From NCBI RefSeq assembly GCF_014596085.1, contig NZ_JACCJY010000008.1, forward strand, positions 1 to 64,000: a DNA stretch of 64,000 nucleotides. The letters run 5' to 3'. The stretch comes from Azospirillum tabaci. GTDB lineage: Bacteria; Pseudomonadota; Alphaproteobacteria; Azospirillales; Azospirillaceae. Under the pieces are notes generated by a model that was given only the letters and a program-made list of their open reading frames with translations, had not been told where the DNA came from and made no database searches. Below are positions 29,947-40,473 of the stretch, one piece after another. The position numbers and the translations under genes were made by a program. Within the stretch, counting starts at the first letter, position 1; each line of letters begins with the position of its first letter.

Positions 29947-30645
29947 TCAATCCTCCTCCGCCGCCTGCCGGACCCGCTCCCGCAGGCGGCGGGTGTCGAG
30001 CAGGATCAGCGCGCCCCGCCGCTTCTCCAGCAGCCCGTCGCGCTCCAGGGCGCTCAGCTCCCGCGAGACCGCCTCGCGCCGGGTGCTGACTCGGGCGGCG
30101 AGGTCGGCGTGGGGTGGCGGCGGGGAGATGGTGGCGCTGTGCTCCCCCCGCCCGTCCGGCCGGGCCAGCCGCAACAGCTCGGCGTAGATGCGGTGACGGA
30201 CGTCCAGCGTGTTGAACTCGTTCACCCGCGTGGCGAGCTTCCGGATCTCCCCGGCCAGCAGAACCATCACCTGGTCGCAGACGTCGGGGTGACGGTGGAT
30301 GCAGTCGCGGAACAAAGGGGCGGGCATGCAGGCGACCGTGGCGTTGGTCACGGCGACGATGCCGGCGGAGCGGGCCTTTCCGTCGATGGCCGCCAGTTCC
30401 CCGAAGAATTCCCCGGCGGGGATGTCGCGGAGGATCACTGTCCGCCCGGAGATCGCGCGGATCGTCACCCGGACCAGACCGGCGGCGACGACGAAGACGT
30501 CGGTCCCCTCATCCTCGAAATCGATGATCCATTGCCCGGCCTCCACCCGGCGCCAGACGCAGCGGTCCTCCAGCGCCCGCAGCTCGTCGGGGGACAGGGA
30601 GCGGAACAGCGCCGCCCCGGCCAGCGTTTCGGTCCGGCGCCTCAT
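29947..30645 (-). CDS. Crp/Fnr-family regulator, cAMP-binding type
   Basis: 232 residues from the ATG at 30645; an open extension to 30753 is disregarded. The cyclic-nucleotide domain has the phosphate-binding cassette GEFFGELAAIDGKARSAGIV, with the E, R and S positions that contact cAMP in E. coli CRP. A C-terminal winged helix with AARVSTRREAVSRELSALE is the DNA-recognition unit. There is no FNR-type cysteine cluster. It is divergent from the CyaC-like adenylate cyclase gene, which makes a local cAMP source-and-receiver pair likely. Confidence 0.88.
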   Translation of the reverse strand: MRRRTETLAGAALFRSLSPDELRALEDRCVWRRVEAGQWIIDFEDEGTDVFVVAAGLVRVTIRAISGRTVILRDIPAGEFFGELAAIDGKARSAGIVAVTNATVACMPAPLFRDCIHRHPDVCDQVMVLLAGEIRKLATRVNEFNTLDVRHRIYAELLRLARPDGRGEHSATISPPPPHADLAARVSTRREAVSRELSALERDGLLEKRRGALILLDTRRLRERVRQAAEED

Positions 30646-30803
30646 GAACGGGAATGGATGTCGGGCTGTGGCATGGCGCGGGATGATCTCATAGGATGCC
30701 AGGGGACGCCACGCCGAAGCCGAGAACCACAGCCCGAGTCCGCCGACCGACATGACGACCGTCCCACCCGCCGCCCGGCCCCGTTCATGACCCGGAACCG
30801 TTC

Positions 30804-32504
30804 ATGAAACGCCGGATCGAACGCCCGTTGCGCCTGTTCACCGGCCTGACGCTGTTCACTTTCGTTATCACCCATTTCCTCGCCCACGCCGCCGGCCTGC
30901 TGCTGCTGCCGGGAATGGAGGTGGCGCGGGGCACCCTGCTGTGGGTCTGGGACACGCTGCCGGGGCAGGCGCTGCTCGCCGGCTCCTTCGTCACCCACGC
31001 CGGGCTGGGGCTGTGGGCGCTCTACCGGCGCCGCCACCTGCGCATGCCCGCCGGGGAGGCGTGGCAGCTGGGGCTCGGCCTGTGCATCCCGCTGCTGCTG
31101 ATCCCCCACGGGATGGCGGGGATGCTGTCGGACGACCTCTACAACGACCCGCTGACCTACCCGCGGGCGATCGTCCTCTACTGGATCACCGCGCCGGAAA
31201 CCCTGCTGTGGCGCCAGCTCCTGCTGCTGGTGATCGTGTGGATCCACGGCTGCATCGGGGTGCGCGGCTGGCTGATGACGAAGCCCTGGTACCGGCAGCG
31301 GGCCTCGCTGCTCGGCGCCTTCGCCATGCTGCTGCCGCTGCTGGCGCTGGCCGGGATTGTCAACGCCGGCTGGGACGCCGAGCGCCGGGCGGCCGCCGAT
31401 CCCGCCTATCTCGAGCAGTTCCGCCCGCCCCCCGCCGGCACGCCGGAGGCGGAGAACCGCGCCGCGCTGGCCGCGATCAGCGGCGGCGTGTTCAACACCT
31501 ACGTCCTGCTGCTGGTCGGCACGCTGGGGATGCGGCAGTACCGCAACTGGCGGGCGCGGGCGACCAGCCCGGTGCGCATCGCCTATCCCGGCGGGCGCTC
31601 GGTCACCGTTCCGCGCGGGACCTCGGTGCTGGAGGCCAGCCGCGCCAACGGCATCCCGCACACCGCGCTGTGCGGCGGGCGGGGACGCTGCTCCACCTGC
31701 CGCATCCGGGTGACCGAGGGGGCCGACGCCCTGCCGGCGCCCAACGCGACGGAGCGGGCCGTGCTGGAACGGATGAAGGCGCCGCCCGCCGTACGGCTGG
31801 CCTGCCAGCTCCGCCCGGTGGCGCCGCTGTCGGTGACGCCGCTGCTGTCGGCGCGGGACAACGGCCGCACCTTCGCCGTCACCGCCCCCATGGACAGCGG
31901 GCGGGAGCTGGCGATCACCGCGCTGTTCGTGGATTTGCGGGGATCGACCTCGCTGGCGGCGGAGCGGCTGCCCTTCGACGCGCTGTTCATCGTCACCCGC
32001 TACGTCCAGGTCGTCACCGACGCGATCCGGCGGCACGGCGGCTACGTCATCGCCATCGCCGGCGATGGGGTGATGGGCATGTTCGCGAACGAGGCGGACC
32101 CCACCGCGGCGGCGGCCAGCGCGCTGCGCGCCACCGCCGACCTGTGGCGCGACATCGAGGTGCTGAGCCGCGACCTCGCGGAGGAGCTGGACCAGCCGCT
32201 GGCCTTCGGGGCCGGGGTGCACTCGGGCCTCGCCGTGGTCGGGGCGGTGGCCTGTTCGGAGGACGGGTCGCTGCAGTTCATCGGCGACACCGGCAACGTC
32301 GCCGCAAGGCTGGAGGAGATGACCAAGACGTTGGGCGCCACCCTGGTCTTTTCCGACGCGACCGCCGAACTGGCGGGGCTGCGGCAGCTTGAGCATCTGG
32401 AGCGCCGGGAAGTGGCGATCCGGGGCCGCGACGGCACGCTGGGGGTGCGGACGGTCCAGCGCCAGGAGGATTTGCGGGCGCTGTTGGAGGGTGCCGGCGC
32501 CTGA
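30804..32504 (+). CDS. cyaC: CyaC-like adenylate cyclase with haem-type membrane domain and 2Fe-2S domain
   Basis: 566 residues in three parts. Residues 1-245 form a six-helix membrane domain resembling the cytochrome b anchor of succinate dehydrogenase, with helix histidines at about 24/28, 65, 102 and 148 suited to two haems. Residues 255-345 are a plant-type ferredoxin domain with the four cluster cysteines (about C290, C296, C299, C334; CGGRGRCSTC). Residues 368-555 are a class III cyclase domain with metal aspartates in FVDLRGST (D377) and AGDGVMG (D421). Sinorhizobium CyaC has this design and is controlled by the quinone pool. The divergent Crp-type gene is the likely cAMP receptor. Confidence 0.88.
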   Translation: MKRRIERPLRLFTGLTLFTFVITHFLAHAAGLLLLPGMEVARGTLLWVWDTLPGQALLAGSFVTHAGLGLWALYRRRHLRMPAGEAWQLGLGLCIPLLLIPHGMAGMLSDDLYNDPLTYPRAIVLYWITAPETLLWRQLLLLVIVWIHGCIGVRGWLMTKPWYRQRASLLGAFAMLLPLLALAGIVNAGWDAERRAAADPAYLEQFRPPPAGTPEAENRAALAAISGGVFNTYVLLLVGTLGMRQYRNWRARATSPVRIAYPGGRSVTVPRGTSVLEASRANGIPHTALCGGRGRCSTCRIRVTEGADALPAPNATERAVLERMKAPPAVRLACQLRPVAPLSVTPLLSARDNGRTFAVTAPMDSGRELAITALFVDLRGSTSLAAERLPFDALFIVTRYVQVVTDAIRRHGGYVIAIAGDGVMGMFANEADPTAAAASALRATADLWRDIEVLSRDLAEELDQPLAFGAGVHSGLAVVGAVACSEDGSLQFIGDTGNVAARLEEMTKTLGATLVFSDATAELAGLRQLEHLERREVAIRGRDGTLGVRTVQRQEDLRALLEGAGA

Positions 32505-32506
32505 AG

Positions 32507-32536
32507 AAAAACCCCCACCGGAGGGGCGGGGGTTTT
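32507..32536. terminator. Bidirectional rho-independent terminator
   Basis: AAAACCCCC (32508-32516) pairs with GGGGGTTTT (32528-32536) around a small inner loop. It begins directly after the cyaC stop and lies before the convergent TerC gene end, so it can stop transcripts from both sides. Confidence 0.85.
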
Positions 32537-32559
32537 CGATTGTCAGAGCAGATGGGACA

Positions 32560-33213
32560 TCAGAGCAGGTGGGCCTGGGTCAGGACCTCGTTGCCGCCGC
32601 GCCAGATCATGTCAAGCGCCACGTAGGTGATGATGGCGAGGCCGATCCAGCCGATCCAGCGGTGCTTGTGCAGGATATGGGCGATCACATTGGCCGCAGC
32701 GCCCATCAGGACGACGGAGAGCAGAAGGCCGATGACCAGGACCGTCGGATGGTCCTTGGCCGCACCGGCCACCGCCAGCACGTTGTCGAGCGACATCGAC
32801 ACGTCCGCCACCACGATCTGCCAGACCGCCGCGCCGAAGGTGGTCGTCACCACCGCCGCACCGACCGCGGCGTCCCCAGGGCCGTTTGCGGCCAGCGCCT
32901 CGTCGGGCGTCACCTCGTCCGCCCCTCCGGAGCGCAGCTCGCGGTACATCTTCCAGCAGACCCAGAGCAGCAGGACGCCGCCGGCCAGGGTCAGCCCGAT
33001 GATGGCGAGAAGCTGGGTGGTGATCAGGGCGAAGAAGATGCGCAGGATGATGGCCGCGCCGATGCCCCAGACGATCACCTTGCGGCGCTGCTCCACGGGA
33101 ACGGCGGCGGCGGCCATGCCGACCACGATGGCGTTGTCGCCGGCGAGAACGAGGTCGATGGCGACCACCTGCCCAAGGGCGGTGAGCTGCGACCAGAGAT
33201 CGACGCTTTCCAT
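32560..33213 (-). CDS. TerC/YjbE-family integral membrane protein
   Basis: 217 residues with about seven membrane helices. The two family motifs with conserved acidic residues inside the membrane are present: IDLVLAGDNAIVVG in the first helix and VVADVSMSLDNVLAVAG in the middle. TerC-type proteins move or handle metal ions (manganese export in several bacteria) or act in tellurite resistance. The loop between helices three and four is Ala/Gly-rich and variable. I looked for a yybP-ykoY-type manganese riboswitch in the 170 bases upstream and saw none. Confidence 0.88.
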   Translation of the reverse strand: MESVDLWSQLTALGQVVAIDLVLAGDNAIVVGMAAAAVPVEQRRKVIVWGIGAAIILRIFFALITTQLLAIIGLTLAGGVLLLWVCWKMYRELRSGGADEVTPDEALAANGPGDAAVGAAVVTTTFGAAVWQIVVADVSMSLDNVLAVAGAAKDHPTVLVIGLLLSVVLMGAAANVIAHILHKHRWIGWIGLAIITYVALDMIWRGGNEVLTQAHLL

Positions 33214-33383
33214 ATAAAAATCTCTTCGAAGGCTGCGGGTGGGCTCAATGGCGGTGTGCGGTCATCTCTTTTCTTGGGGCTTGCGCTTGAAACAGCGGCC
33301 CTGGGGGTTCTGTCGCACGAATCCAACCACCGCGCAGCAGGTTTAGCGTGCAGCGGTGGGTTGCAACGGATGTGGGGGCGGGA

Positions 33384-34082
33384 TCAATCCGGCGCGCGCA
33401 GCCGGTAGCCGACGCCGGTCTCGGTCAGGATGTGCGAGGGGCGCTCCGGCTCCGCCTCGATCTTCTGGCGGAGCTGGCGGATGTAGATGCGCAGATACTG
33501 CACGTCGGTGTCGGCGCCCCAGACCTCCTTCAGGATGAACCGGTGGGTCAGAACCTTGCCGGCATGGGCGACCAGCAGGCGCAGCAGGTCGTATTCGCGG
33601 GGCGACAGCTTCACCTCGGCGCCGCGGACCGTCACGATCCGCCGGACCAGATCGACGGCAAGGTCGCCGCTGCGGAACAGCGGGCGCTCCCCCTGCTGCT
33701 GCAGGCGGTGGCGCAGGGCGGCGCGGATGCGGGCCAGCAGTTCGTCCATGCCGAAGGGCTTGGTCACATAGTCGTCGGCGCCGAGGTCCAGCGCCTCCAC
33801 CTTGCCCGCCTCGTCGGTTCGGCTGGACAACACGATGATCGGGGCGGCCACCCCGTCGGCGCGCAGGCGGCGGATCACCTCCAGCCCGCCGATCCCCGGC
33901 AGGCCGAGGTCGAGCACCAGCAGGTCCGGCGGGCGCCGCCGCATCGCCTCCAGCGCGCCCGCCCCGTCCTCCGCCTCGGCGATGTCGTAGCCCTGGGCGG
34001 ACAGGGTGGTGCGCAGGAAGCGGCGGATCGGCGGCTCGTCGTCCACCACCAGGACGCGCAGCGGCAGGGTGTCCGACCTCAT
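33384..34082 (-). CDS. kdpE: KdpE response regulator
   Basis: 232 residues, OmpR class. The receiver domain has VVDDEPP, the phospho-acceptor in [10 protein letters not shown] (about D54) and K in [10 protein letters not shown] winged-helix DNA-binding domain follows, with [20 protein letters not shown] and [14 protein letters not shown] near the C-terminus. It is the partner of KdpD, whose stop overlaps its start by 4 bases (ATGA). In other bacteria phosphorylated KdpE switches on the kdpFABC potassium pump. Here no intact pump gene is adjacent; only a kdpC remnant survives upstream of kdpD. Confidence 0.92.
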   Translation of the reverse strand: MRSDTLPLRVLVVDDEPPIRRFLRTTLSAQGYDIAEAEDGAGALEAMRRRPPDLLVLDLGLPGIGGLEVIRRLRADGVAAPIIVLSSRTDEAGKVEALDLGADDYVTKPFGMDELLARIRAALRHRLQQQGERPLFRSGDLAVDLVRRIVTVRGAEVKLSPREYDLLRLLVAHAGKVLTHRFILKEVWGADTDVQYLRIYIRQLRQKIEAEPERPSHILTETGVGYRLRAPD

Positions 34083-36823
34083 GGCGTCCCCTCCCCCTCA
34101 AGGCCGGGCTCCTCAAGGCCGGGCAGAGCGGCGGCGGCGGGCATGGTCAGGGTGAAGACGGCGCCGGAGCGGTCCTTGCGGTTGCCGGCGGTGATGGTGC
34201 CGCCCATCGCCTCGACGAAGCCGCGGCAGATCGCCAGCCCCAGCCCGGTCCCGGCGCGCTGCCGGTCCTGGGCCTGGACGCGGTAGAACTTGTCGAAGAT
34301 GCGCTCGACATCCGCCACGGGGATGCCGTCGCCCTCGTCCCGCACCTCGACGCGCACCCGACCGTCCTCCCGCGACGCCCCGACCTGGATCAGCGAGCCT
34401 GTAGGCGCGTATTTGGCCGCGTTGTCCAGAAGATTGAAGAGAACCTGTTCGAACAGCACGTCGTCCGCCTCCAGCATCGGCAGGTCGGCGGCCAGATCGA
34501 CGTCCACCCGGTGCCCGGCCAGGATGCGGCCCGCCCGCCCCAGCGCGCTGCCCACCGTTTCGGCCAGATCGACCGGGCCGGTGCGCGGGCGGATCGCCCC
34601 CGACTCCAGCCGCGTCATGTCCAGCAGGTTGGCGATGAAGCGGTTCAGCCGCTCCGCCTCCTCCTGGATGGTGGCGGCGAGGTCGCGGCGCGACGCCTCG
34701 TCCATCCCGGCGCCGTAGGCGGTCAAGCTGGTCGCCGACCCCAGGATGGAGGCCAGCGGCGTCCGCAGGTCGTGGGAGATCGAGGTGAGCAGGGCCGAGC
34801 GCAGCCGCTCCGTCTCGGCGGCCAGACGGGCGCGGTCCACGTCCTCCGCCAGGGTGACGCGCTCGATGGCGAGTGCGGCCTGATCGGTCAGCGCGTCGAG
34901 CAGCCGGCGCTGGTCGGGGGTCAGCAGGGCGCCGGGCTTGCCGGTGCGGGCGGTGTCGGTGTCGATGCCGACCACCCCGACCGGACCGCGCCCGGTGCGC
35001 AGGGGAAGGAACAGCCACTTGGCGCCGGGCAGCGTGTCCGAGCCGCGCCCGGCGGGCCGGTTGTTTTCCCACGCCCAGACGGCGGCGGCGAGGTCGGCCT
35101 CGCGCAGCTCGTCCTCCGGCGGGTAGCCGGCGCGGACGGACACGGTGTCGCCGTCGGGCAGCAGCAGGACCACATGCACCTTCAGCATCGCCGCGATCTG
35201 GTGGGCGGTCGCCCACAGCAGGTCGTCCATGGTGACCACGCCGGCCAGCTTGCGGCTGAAGCCGTAGAGATCCTCCGTCGTCTTGGCCCGCAGCCGCGCC
35301 GTCACCGCCTGGGCGCGCACGCGGGCGGTCAGGTTGCTGGCGATCACCGCGACCACCGCGAAGAAGAACAGCGCGACGATGTTCTCCGGATCGGCGATGG
35401 AGAAGGTGTAGAGCGGGTTCAGGAAGAAGTAGTTGAAGGCCAGGATGCTGACGACGCAAGCGTAGAGCGACGGCCCCAGCCCGCCGGTCACCGCGCTGGT
35501 CAGCACCGCCGTCAGGAACACCAGCCCGATGTTGCCGACGTCCAGGATCAGATGCAGCAGGTGCCCGACGCCCAGCGCCAGGGCAACATAGCCGGTGGCC
35601 GCGGCGTAGGGCCACCAGCACAGCGCCGGACGCCGGGGGGCCGCGGTGCGCACCGTCTTGGGCGGGATCGGCTCCTCGGCGTCGCCGGCGATGACGTGGA
35701 CGCTGATGCCGCCGGCCTGCCGGATCAGCCGGAAGGCGACGGAGCCGCGCAGCAGTTCCGCCCAGAGGCCGCGGTGGGACTTGGCGATAACGATGTGCGC
35801 GACGTTGTTGGTTCGCGCATACTCGACCACGGTTCCGGCGACGTCGCCGCCGGGGATGGTCACCGCCTCGCCGCCCAGCTTCTCGACCAGCCGCAGCGCG
35901 TCGGCGATGCGGTCGCGCTCGGCCTCGCTCAGGCGCAGGCTGCGCGGCGTCTCGACGTGCAGCGCCGTCCAATGGGCGCGCAGCCGGTCCGCCTGACGGC
36001 GGGCGTAGCGGACGACGGCGGCGCAGGCCGGGTCCTCGTTCACGCAGACCAGCAGCCGCTCTCCCGCCGCCCAGGGGCCGGCGATCGCGTGGGCCTGCAT
36101 GTGGGTGAGAAGCTGGTCGTCCACCCGCTGGGCGGTGCGGCGCAGCGCCAGCTCACGGAGCGCCGTCAGGTTGCCGGGAGAGAAGTAATGGCGGATGGCC
36201 CGCTCGGCGGTGCGCGGGACATAGACCTTGCCGTCCTTCAGCCGCTGGATCAGGTCGTCGGGCGTGATGTCGATGACCTCGATGTCGTCGGCGCGGTCGA
36301 GGATGGAATCCGGCACCGTCTCGCGCACACGGACGCGGGTGATCCGGGCGACGACGTCGTTCAGGCTCTCCACATGTTGGATGTTCATCGTCGTGTAGAC
36401 GTCGATCCCGGCGGCGAGGATCTCCTCCACGTCGAGATAACGCTTGGCGTGGCGGCTGCCGGGGGCGTTGGTGTGGGCCAGCTCGTCCACCAGCACGATG
36501 GCGGGTCGGCGGGCGAGAATGGCGTCGAGGTCCATCTCGTCGAGCTGGCGGCCCCTGTAATCGACCTTGCGGCGAGGAAGGACCGTCAGGCCGGCGAGCA
36601 GCGCCTCGGTGTCCCGCCGGCCATGCGTCTCCACCACCCCGACCACCACGTCAACCCCATCGCGCCGTTTGGCTTGGGCGGTCAACAGCATCTCGTAGGT
36701 CTTACCGACGCCGGGGGCGGCACCCAGGAACAGCTTCAGCCGCCCGCGCCCCTCCCGCGTGGCTTCGCGCAGGAGCGCATCGGGCGAAGGCCGGATGGCG
36801 GCGGCGGTTCGGTCGTTCGGCAT
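34079..36823 (-). CDS. kdpD: KdpD sensor histidine kinase
   Basis: 914 residues, full length. Order: N-terminal KdpD domain with Walker A ([12 protein letters not shown]) and the [19 protein letters not shown] motif; a universal-stress-protein-like domain (about 250-370, ending near IVIAKSHRG); four membrane helices (about 400-495); a GAF-like region; a dimerisation domain with the phospho-histidine in [12 protein letters not shown]; and an ATPase domain ([23 protein letters not shown]). It senses low potassium or osmotic upshift and phosphorylates KdpE. The coding sequence looks intact with no frameshift, although the pump genes it usually controls are gone from this spot. Confidence 0.93.
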   Translation of the reverse strand: MPNDRTAAAIRPSPDALLREATREGRGRLKLFLGAAPGVGKTYEMLLTAQAKRRDGVDVVVGVVETHGRRDTEALLAGLTVLPRRKVDYRGRQLDEMDLDAILARRPAIVLVDELAHTNAPGSRHAKRYLDVEEILAAGIDVYTTMNIQHVESLNDVVARITRVRVRETVPDSILDRADDIEVIDITPDDLIQRLKDGKVYVPRTAERAIRHYFSPGNLTALRELALRRTAQRVDDQLLTHMQAHAIAGPWAAGERLLVCVNEDPACAAVVRYARRQADRLRAHWTALHVETPRSLRLSEAERDRIADALRLVEKLGGEAVTIPGGDVAGTVVEYARTNNVAHIVIAKSHRGLWAELLRGSVAFRLIRQAGGISVHVIAGDAEEPIPPKTVRTAAPRRPALCWWPYAAATGYVALALGVGHLLHLILDVGNIGLVFLTAVLTSAVTGGLGPSLYACVVSILAFNYFFLNPLYTFSIADPENIVALFFFAVVAVIASNLTARVRAQAVTARLRAKTTEDLYGFSRKLAGVVTMDDLLWATAHQIAAMLKVHVVLLLPDGDTVSVRAGYPPEDELREADLAAAVWAWENNRPAGRGSDTLPGAKWLFLPLRTGRGPVGVVGIDTDTARTGKPGALLTPDQRRLLDALTDQAALAIERVTLAEDVDRARLAAETERLRSALLTSISHDLRTPLASILGSATSLTAYGAGMDEASRRDLAATIQEEAERLNRFIANLLDMTRLESGAIRPRTGPVDLAETVGSALGRAGRILAGHRVDVDLAADLPMLEADDVLFEQVLFNLLDNAAKYAPTGSLIQVGASREDGRVRVEVRDEGDGIPVADVERIFDKFYRVQAQDRQRAGTGLGLAICRGFVEAMGGTITAGNRKDRSGAVFTLTMPAAAALPGLEEPGLEGEGTP

Positions 36824-36907
36824 CGGGGGCGGCTTTCGGAACGGATCGGCGGCCCCATCCCCTCCCCACCCGCGAGGGAACGGAAGAGGCCGTCTGCTGA
36901 CCTTCAG

Positions 36908-37087
36908 CTAATGCATCGCCGTGACTGCGTCGAGGGCGAGATTGAGCCGCGGCGCGTTCATCACCGGCTCGCCCAGCGGTCCCAGCGACGATGGTTCGGT
37001 GTTCACGGTGACCAGGGCGCGGACCTGGGCCTCCGTCGGACCGCTGGCCATGGCCGAGGCGATGGCCCTTGTGGTCGACGTGTGATC
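36908..37087 (-). pseudogene. kdpC: C-terminal remnant of kdpC
   Basis: In the 352-base gap between kdpD and the divergent GFA-type gene, one minus-strand frame ending at the stop codon 36908-36910 reads like the C-terminus of the KdpC subunit of the K+-ATPase. TEAQVRALVTVNTE is followed by LGEPVMNAPRLNLALDAV, close to the family ending with its LGxxRVNVLxLNLALD pattern. The family-like reading fades above about 37087 and there is no start codon or N-terminal membrane helix, so roughly the last 60 residues remain. It sits 84 bases upstream of kdpD, where kdpC belongs in a kdpFABCDE operon. The rest of the pump operon has been lost by deletion. Confidence 0.75.
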
Positions 37088-37175
37088 GCCGCACCCCCCG
37101 GAAACTTTCCCGAAGAGGGAGGGTTGGACGGGTGCGGCGCCGCAGGCGGGCGCCCGAGGATCGGAGGAGAGGACG

Positions 37176-37655
37176 ATGAAGCTCGACGGGTCCTGCCACT
37201 GCGGCGCGGTGCGTTTCTCGGTGGACGCTTACGCGCCGGTCCCCTACCTGCGCTGCTACTGCTCGATCTGCCGCAAGACGGCGGGCGGTGGCGGCTACGC
37301 CATCAATCTGGGGGCCAAGGCCGACACGCTGGCGGTGACGGGGACGGAGCACATCACCGTCTTCCACGCCCGCATCGACGGGCAGGAAAGCCCCGGCGAG
37401 CGGCGCTTCTGCTCCCGCTGCGGCTCCGCCTTGTGGGTGAGCGACCCGCGCTGGCCGGAGCTGGTCCACCCCTTCGCCAGCGCCATCGACAGTCCCCTGC
37501 CGGAGGCGCCGGCCCACGTCCACATGATGCTGGGGTCGAAGGCCAACTGGGTGCCGGTCCAGGCCGGGCCGGGGGATGAGCGCAGCGACGACTACCCGCC
37601 GGAATCGCTGGAGGAGTGGCACCGCGCCCACGGGATGTTGGACGGCGGGGCGTAA
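37176..37655 (+). CDS. GFA/CENP-V-type zinc-binding protein
   Basis: 159 residues. The cysteine pattern of the glutathione-dependent formaldehyde-activating (GFA) fold is complete: CHCG at about 7-10, CYCSIC at about 28-33 and CSRCG at about 78-82, together binding two zinc ions. Most relatives are of unknown function; a few act on S-hydroxymethylglutathione. RBS GGAGGAGAGG lies upstream of the ATG. It starts beyond the kdpC remnant, at the side where the kdp operon was cut away. Confidence 0.85.
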   Translation: MKLDGSCHCGAVRFSVDAYAPVPYLRCYCSICRKTAGGGGYAINLGAKADTLAVTGTEHITVFHARIDGQESPGERRFCSRCGSALWVSDPRWPELVHPFASAIDSPLPEAPAHVHMMLGSKANWVPVQAGPGDERSDDYPPESLEEWHRAHGMLDGGA

Positions 37656-37674
37656 CCCCCGCCGCCCGAGGCTG

Positions 37675-38448
37675 TCAGGCCTTCAGCTTGTAGCCGGTGC
37701 GGAAGATCCACCAGACCGCCGTCAGGCAGAGCGCCAGGAACAGAGCGGTCATGGCGAGGCTGATCCCCACCGGCACGTCGGCTTGGCCGTAGAAGCTCCA
37801 GCGGAAGCCGCTGACCAGATAGACGACCGGGTTGAACAGGGTGATCTTCTGCCACAGCGGCGGCAGCATGCTGATCGAGTAGAAGCTGCCGCCGAGGAAG
37901 GCCAACGGCGTGATGACCAGGATCGGCACGATCTGCAGCTTCTCCCAGCCGTCGGCCCAGACGCCCAGGATGAAGCCGAACAGGCTGAAGGTGACCGAGG
38001 TCAGCACCAGGAAGGCGACCATCCAGAACGGGTGCTGGATCGAGTAGTCCACGAACAGCCGGGCGGTCAGCAGGATCAGCACGCCGAGGATGATCGACTT
38101 GGTGGCCGCCGCCCCGACATAGCCGAGCACCGTCTCGAAGGCGGAGATCGGGGCCGACAGCACCTCGTAGATCGTCCCGGAATAGCGCGGCATGTAGATG
38201 CCGAAGGAGGCGTTGGACACGCTTTCCGTCAGCACCGACATCATGACGAGGCCGGGCACCAGGAAGGCGCCGTAGCTCACCCCGTCCACCGCGGTGAAGC
38301 GCCCGCCGATGGCCGCCCCGAAGACGATGAAGTAGAGCGAGGTCGAGATGACCGGCGCCGCGATGCTCTGGAACAGCGTGCGCCAGGTGCGGGCCAGCTC
38401 GAACAGGTAGATGGCCTTGACCGCATGAAGGTTGATGGGGGAGGTCAT
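37675..38448 (-). CDS. ABC-2 type transporter permease (YadH-like)
   Basis: 257 residues with six membrane helices and the ABC-2 family signature in the C-terminal half ([20 protein letters not shown]). Such permeases export lipids, polysaccharides or drugs. The start overlaps the stop of the ATPase gene by 4 bases, so the two make one half-size exporter that probably works as a dimer of each. The family relatives YadGH/DrrAB suggest an efflux role; the substrate is unknown. Confidence 0.88.
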   Translation of the reverse strand: MTSPINLHAVKAIYLFELARTWRTLFQSIAAPVISTSLYFIVFGAAIGGRFTAVDGVSYGAFLVPGLVMMSVLTESVSNASFGIYMPRYSGTIYEVLSAPISAFETVLGYVGAAATKSIILGVLILLTARLFVDYSIQHPFWMVAFLVLTSVTFSLFGFILGVWADGWEKLQIVPILVITPLAFLGGSFYSISMLPPLWQKITLFNPVVYLVSGFRWSFYGQADVPVGISLAMTALFLALCLTAVWWIFRTGYKLKA

Positions 38449-39371
38449 GCCCGCTCCTTCACAAGGCTGACGAAGATCTCCTCGAGGGAGCTTTCCTCGG
38501 TGTGCAGGTTCGTGAAATCGATGCCGTGGTCGCCCAGCTTGCGGAGAAGCCGGGCGATGCCCGTCTGGTCCTCCTGCGTGTCGAAGCTGTAGACCAGCTC
38601 ACGCCCGTCGCCGGACAGGGTCAGGGGGTAGCCGGCCAGCTCCGCCGGGATGGCCTCCAGCGGATGCTGGAGCTGCAGGGTCAGCAGCCGCTTGCCGAGC
38701 TTGCGCATCAGCGCGGCCTTGTCCTCGACCAGCACGATGCGGCCGTTGGAGATGACGCCGATGCTGTCGGCCATCTCCTCCGCCTCCTCGATGTAGTGGG
38801 TGGTCAGGATGATGGTCACGCCGCTGTCGCGCAGCCGCCCGATCATCTCCCACATGCCGCGGCGAAGCTCCACGTCCACTCCGGCGGTCGGCTCGTCGAG
38901 GAAGAGGATGCGCGGCTCGTGCGACAGGGCCTTGGCGATCATCACGCGGCGCTTCATGCCGCCGGACAGCGCCATGACCTTGCTGTCCTTCTTGTTCCAG
39001 AGGGACAGGTCCTTCAGCACCTTCTCGATGTGGGCGGGATCGGGCGGCTTGCCGAACAGCCCGCGGCTGAAGCTGACGGTGGCCCAGACGCTCTCGAACG
39101 CTTCGGTCGTCAGCTCCTGCGGGACGAGGCCGATCAGCGAGCGCGCGGCGCGCCAGTCGCGCACGATGTCGTGCCCGTCGACCGTCACGGTGCCCGCGGT
39201 GGCGTTGACGATGCCGCAGACGGTGCTGATGAGCGTCGTCTTGCCGGCCCCGTTCGGTCCCAGCAAGGCGAAGATCTCGCCGCGGCGGATGTCGAGATCG
39301 ACCCCTTTCAGCGCCTGGAAGCCGGTGGCGTAGGTCTTTTCCAGCCCACGCACCTGAATGATCGGCTGCAT
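38445..39371 (-). CDS. ABC exporter ATP-binding protein (YadG-like)
   Basis: 308 residues from the ATG at 39371, which has a strong AGGGGAG ribosome-binding site; the open frame above it is a shadow. Walker [10 protein letters not shown] (about 38-46), signature LSGGMKRR, Walker B ILFLDEPT and H-loop [11 protein letters not shown] are all present. A C-terminal extension of about 80 residues is typical of drug-exporter ATPases. It pairs with the overlapping ABC-2 permease. Confidence 0.92.
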   Translation of the reverse strand: MQPIIQVRGLEKTYATGFQALKGVDLDIRRGEIFALLGPNGAGKTTLISTVCGIVNATAGTVTVDGHDIVRDWRAARSLIGLVPQELTTEAFESVWATVSFSRGLFGKPPDPAHIEKVLKDLSLWNKKDSKVMALSGGMKRRVMIAKALSHEPRILFLDEPTAGVDVELRRGMWEMIGRLRDSGVTIILTTHYIEEAEEMADSIGVISNGRIVLVEDKAALMRKLGKRLLTLQLQHPLEAIPAELAGYPLTLSGDGRELVYSFDTQEDQTGIARLLRKLGDHGIDFTNLHTEESSLEEIFVSLVKERA

Positions 39372-39597
39372 GTCTCCCCTCTGCCTGTCGGTCGGCCCGT
39401 TCCGGGCGGGCGTCACCTTAACGGCGCGACGGCCCGTGGTCATCGGGCATTCGGCGCGATGCAACCATTCCGGATAGGGGGTTCCTGATTTGGGAGTCCC
39501 GATTTGGGGAGGGGGATGCCCGCCCACAAATGATTTCGGGACAATCGCCCTCCCCATCCCCATATTATGTAAAAAGCACGGAAGAGGACGAGCGCTC

Positions 39598-40281
39598 ATG
39601 CCAAAAGATGTTGTGCTCAGCGATGTCGATGTTTGGGAAAGCTCCATCACCACATGGCTGCGTTCCAACGTGGCCGAGGATCCGGCGCACGACGTCGACC
39701 ATCTTCTTCGCGTCTGGCGCACCGCCAAGGCTCTGGCCGCGGCGGAGGCCGAACGGGACGGCGGACCGCCGCCCGACATGCTCGTCGTGCTGGCCGCGGC
39801 CCTGCTCCACGACATCGTGAACGTGCCGAAGGACCATCCGGACCGCAGCCGCGCCTCCCGCCTGTCGGCGGATCGGGCGGAGGAGGTTCTGCGCGGCATG
39901 GGGTTCCCGGACGCGCTGATCCCCGCCACCCGCCACGCCATCGAGGCGCACAGCTACTCCGCCGGCATTCCGCCGCTGACCGTGGAGGCGAAGCTGGTTC
40001 AGGACGCCGACCGGCTGGAAAGCCTGGGGGCCATCGGCATCGCCCGCTGCTTCGCCACCTCCGGCCTGATGAAGCGGGCGCTGTTCCACGGCGAGGACCC
40101 GATGGCGGAGGGCCGCCCGCTCGACGACCTGCAATACGCGCTGGACCATTTCAAGGCGAAGCTGCTGCTGCTGCCCAACACCATGCAGACCCCGGCGGGT
40201 CGGGCACGGGCGCAGGAGCGGGCAGCCTTCCTGCTCTCCTTCCAGGTCCAGCTTCTGGCGGAGATCGCCGGGGACGCCTGA
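39598..40281 (+). CDS. HD-domain metal-dependent phosphohydrolase
   Basis: 227 residues from the ATG at 39598 with GAAGAGGA upstream; 36 codons of open frame before it look noncoding. HD-superfamily metal ligands are visible: H in [11 protein letters not shown] (about 26-36), the HD doublet in [13 protein letters not shown], a later H in [12 protein letters not shown] and the D in [15 protein letters not shown]. The family (YedJ-type) hydrolyses phosphate esters or nucleotides. No close functional context: the divergent neighbour is the exporter ATPase, and the next gene is the O-GlcNAc-type transferase. Confidence 0.85.
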   Translation: MPKDVVLSDVDVWESSITTWLRSNVAEDPAHDVDHLLRVWRTAKALAAAEAERDGGPPPDMLVVLAAALLHDIVNVPKDHPDRSRASRLSADRAEEVLRGMGFPDALIPATRHAIEAHSYSAGIPPLTVEAKLVQDADRLESLGAIGIARCFATSGLMKRALFHGEDPMAEGRPLDDLQYALDHFKAKLLLLPNTMQTPAGRARAQERAAFLLSFQVQLLAEIAGDA

Positions 40282-40473
40282 CGCCTCCACCGGCACGGGT
40301 CGCGTGTGGAGGCTGGCCCGACGACAACGCTCTCCTTCCCGGGACGGCAAGGCGTTAGCATACCCTAATAGAGCGCATCGCCATGGCGGTGCGGCTCGCA
40401 CGAACCGGGCTGCGGCGGGCGCAGCGCGGTTCGGTGTGTTGGGTGAACCGAAGCAGTCCGGGTTGGAGCGACC

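Noticed and set aside
33214..33383. Manganese (yybP-ykoY) riboswitch upstream of the TerC gene
   Set aside because: The conserved sequence blocks of that riboswitch class were not found in the leader on the minus strand.
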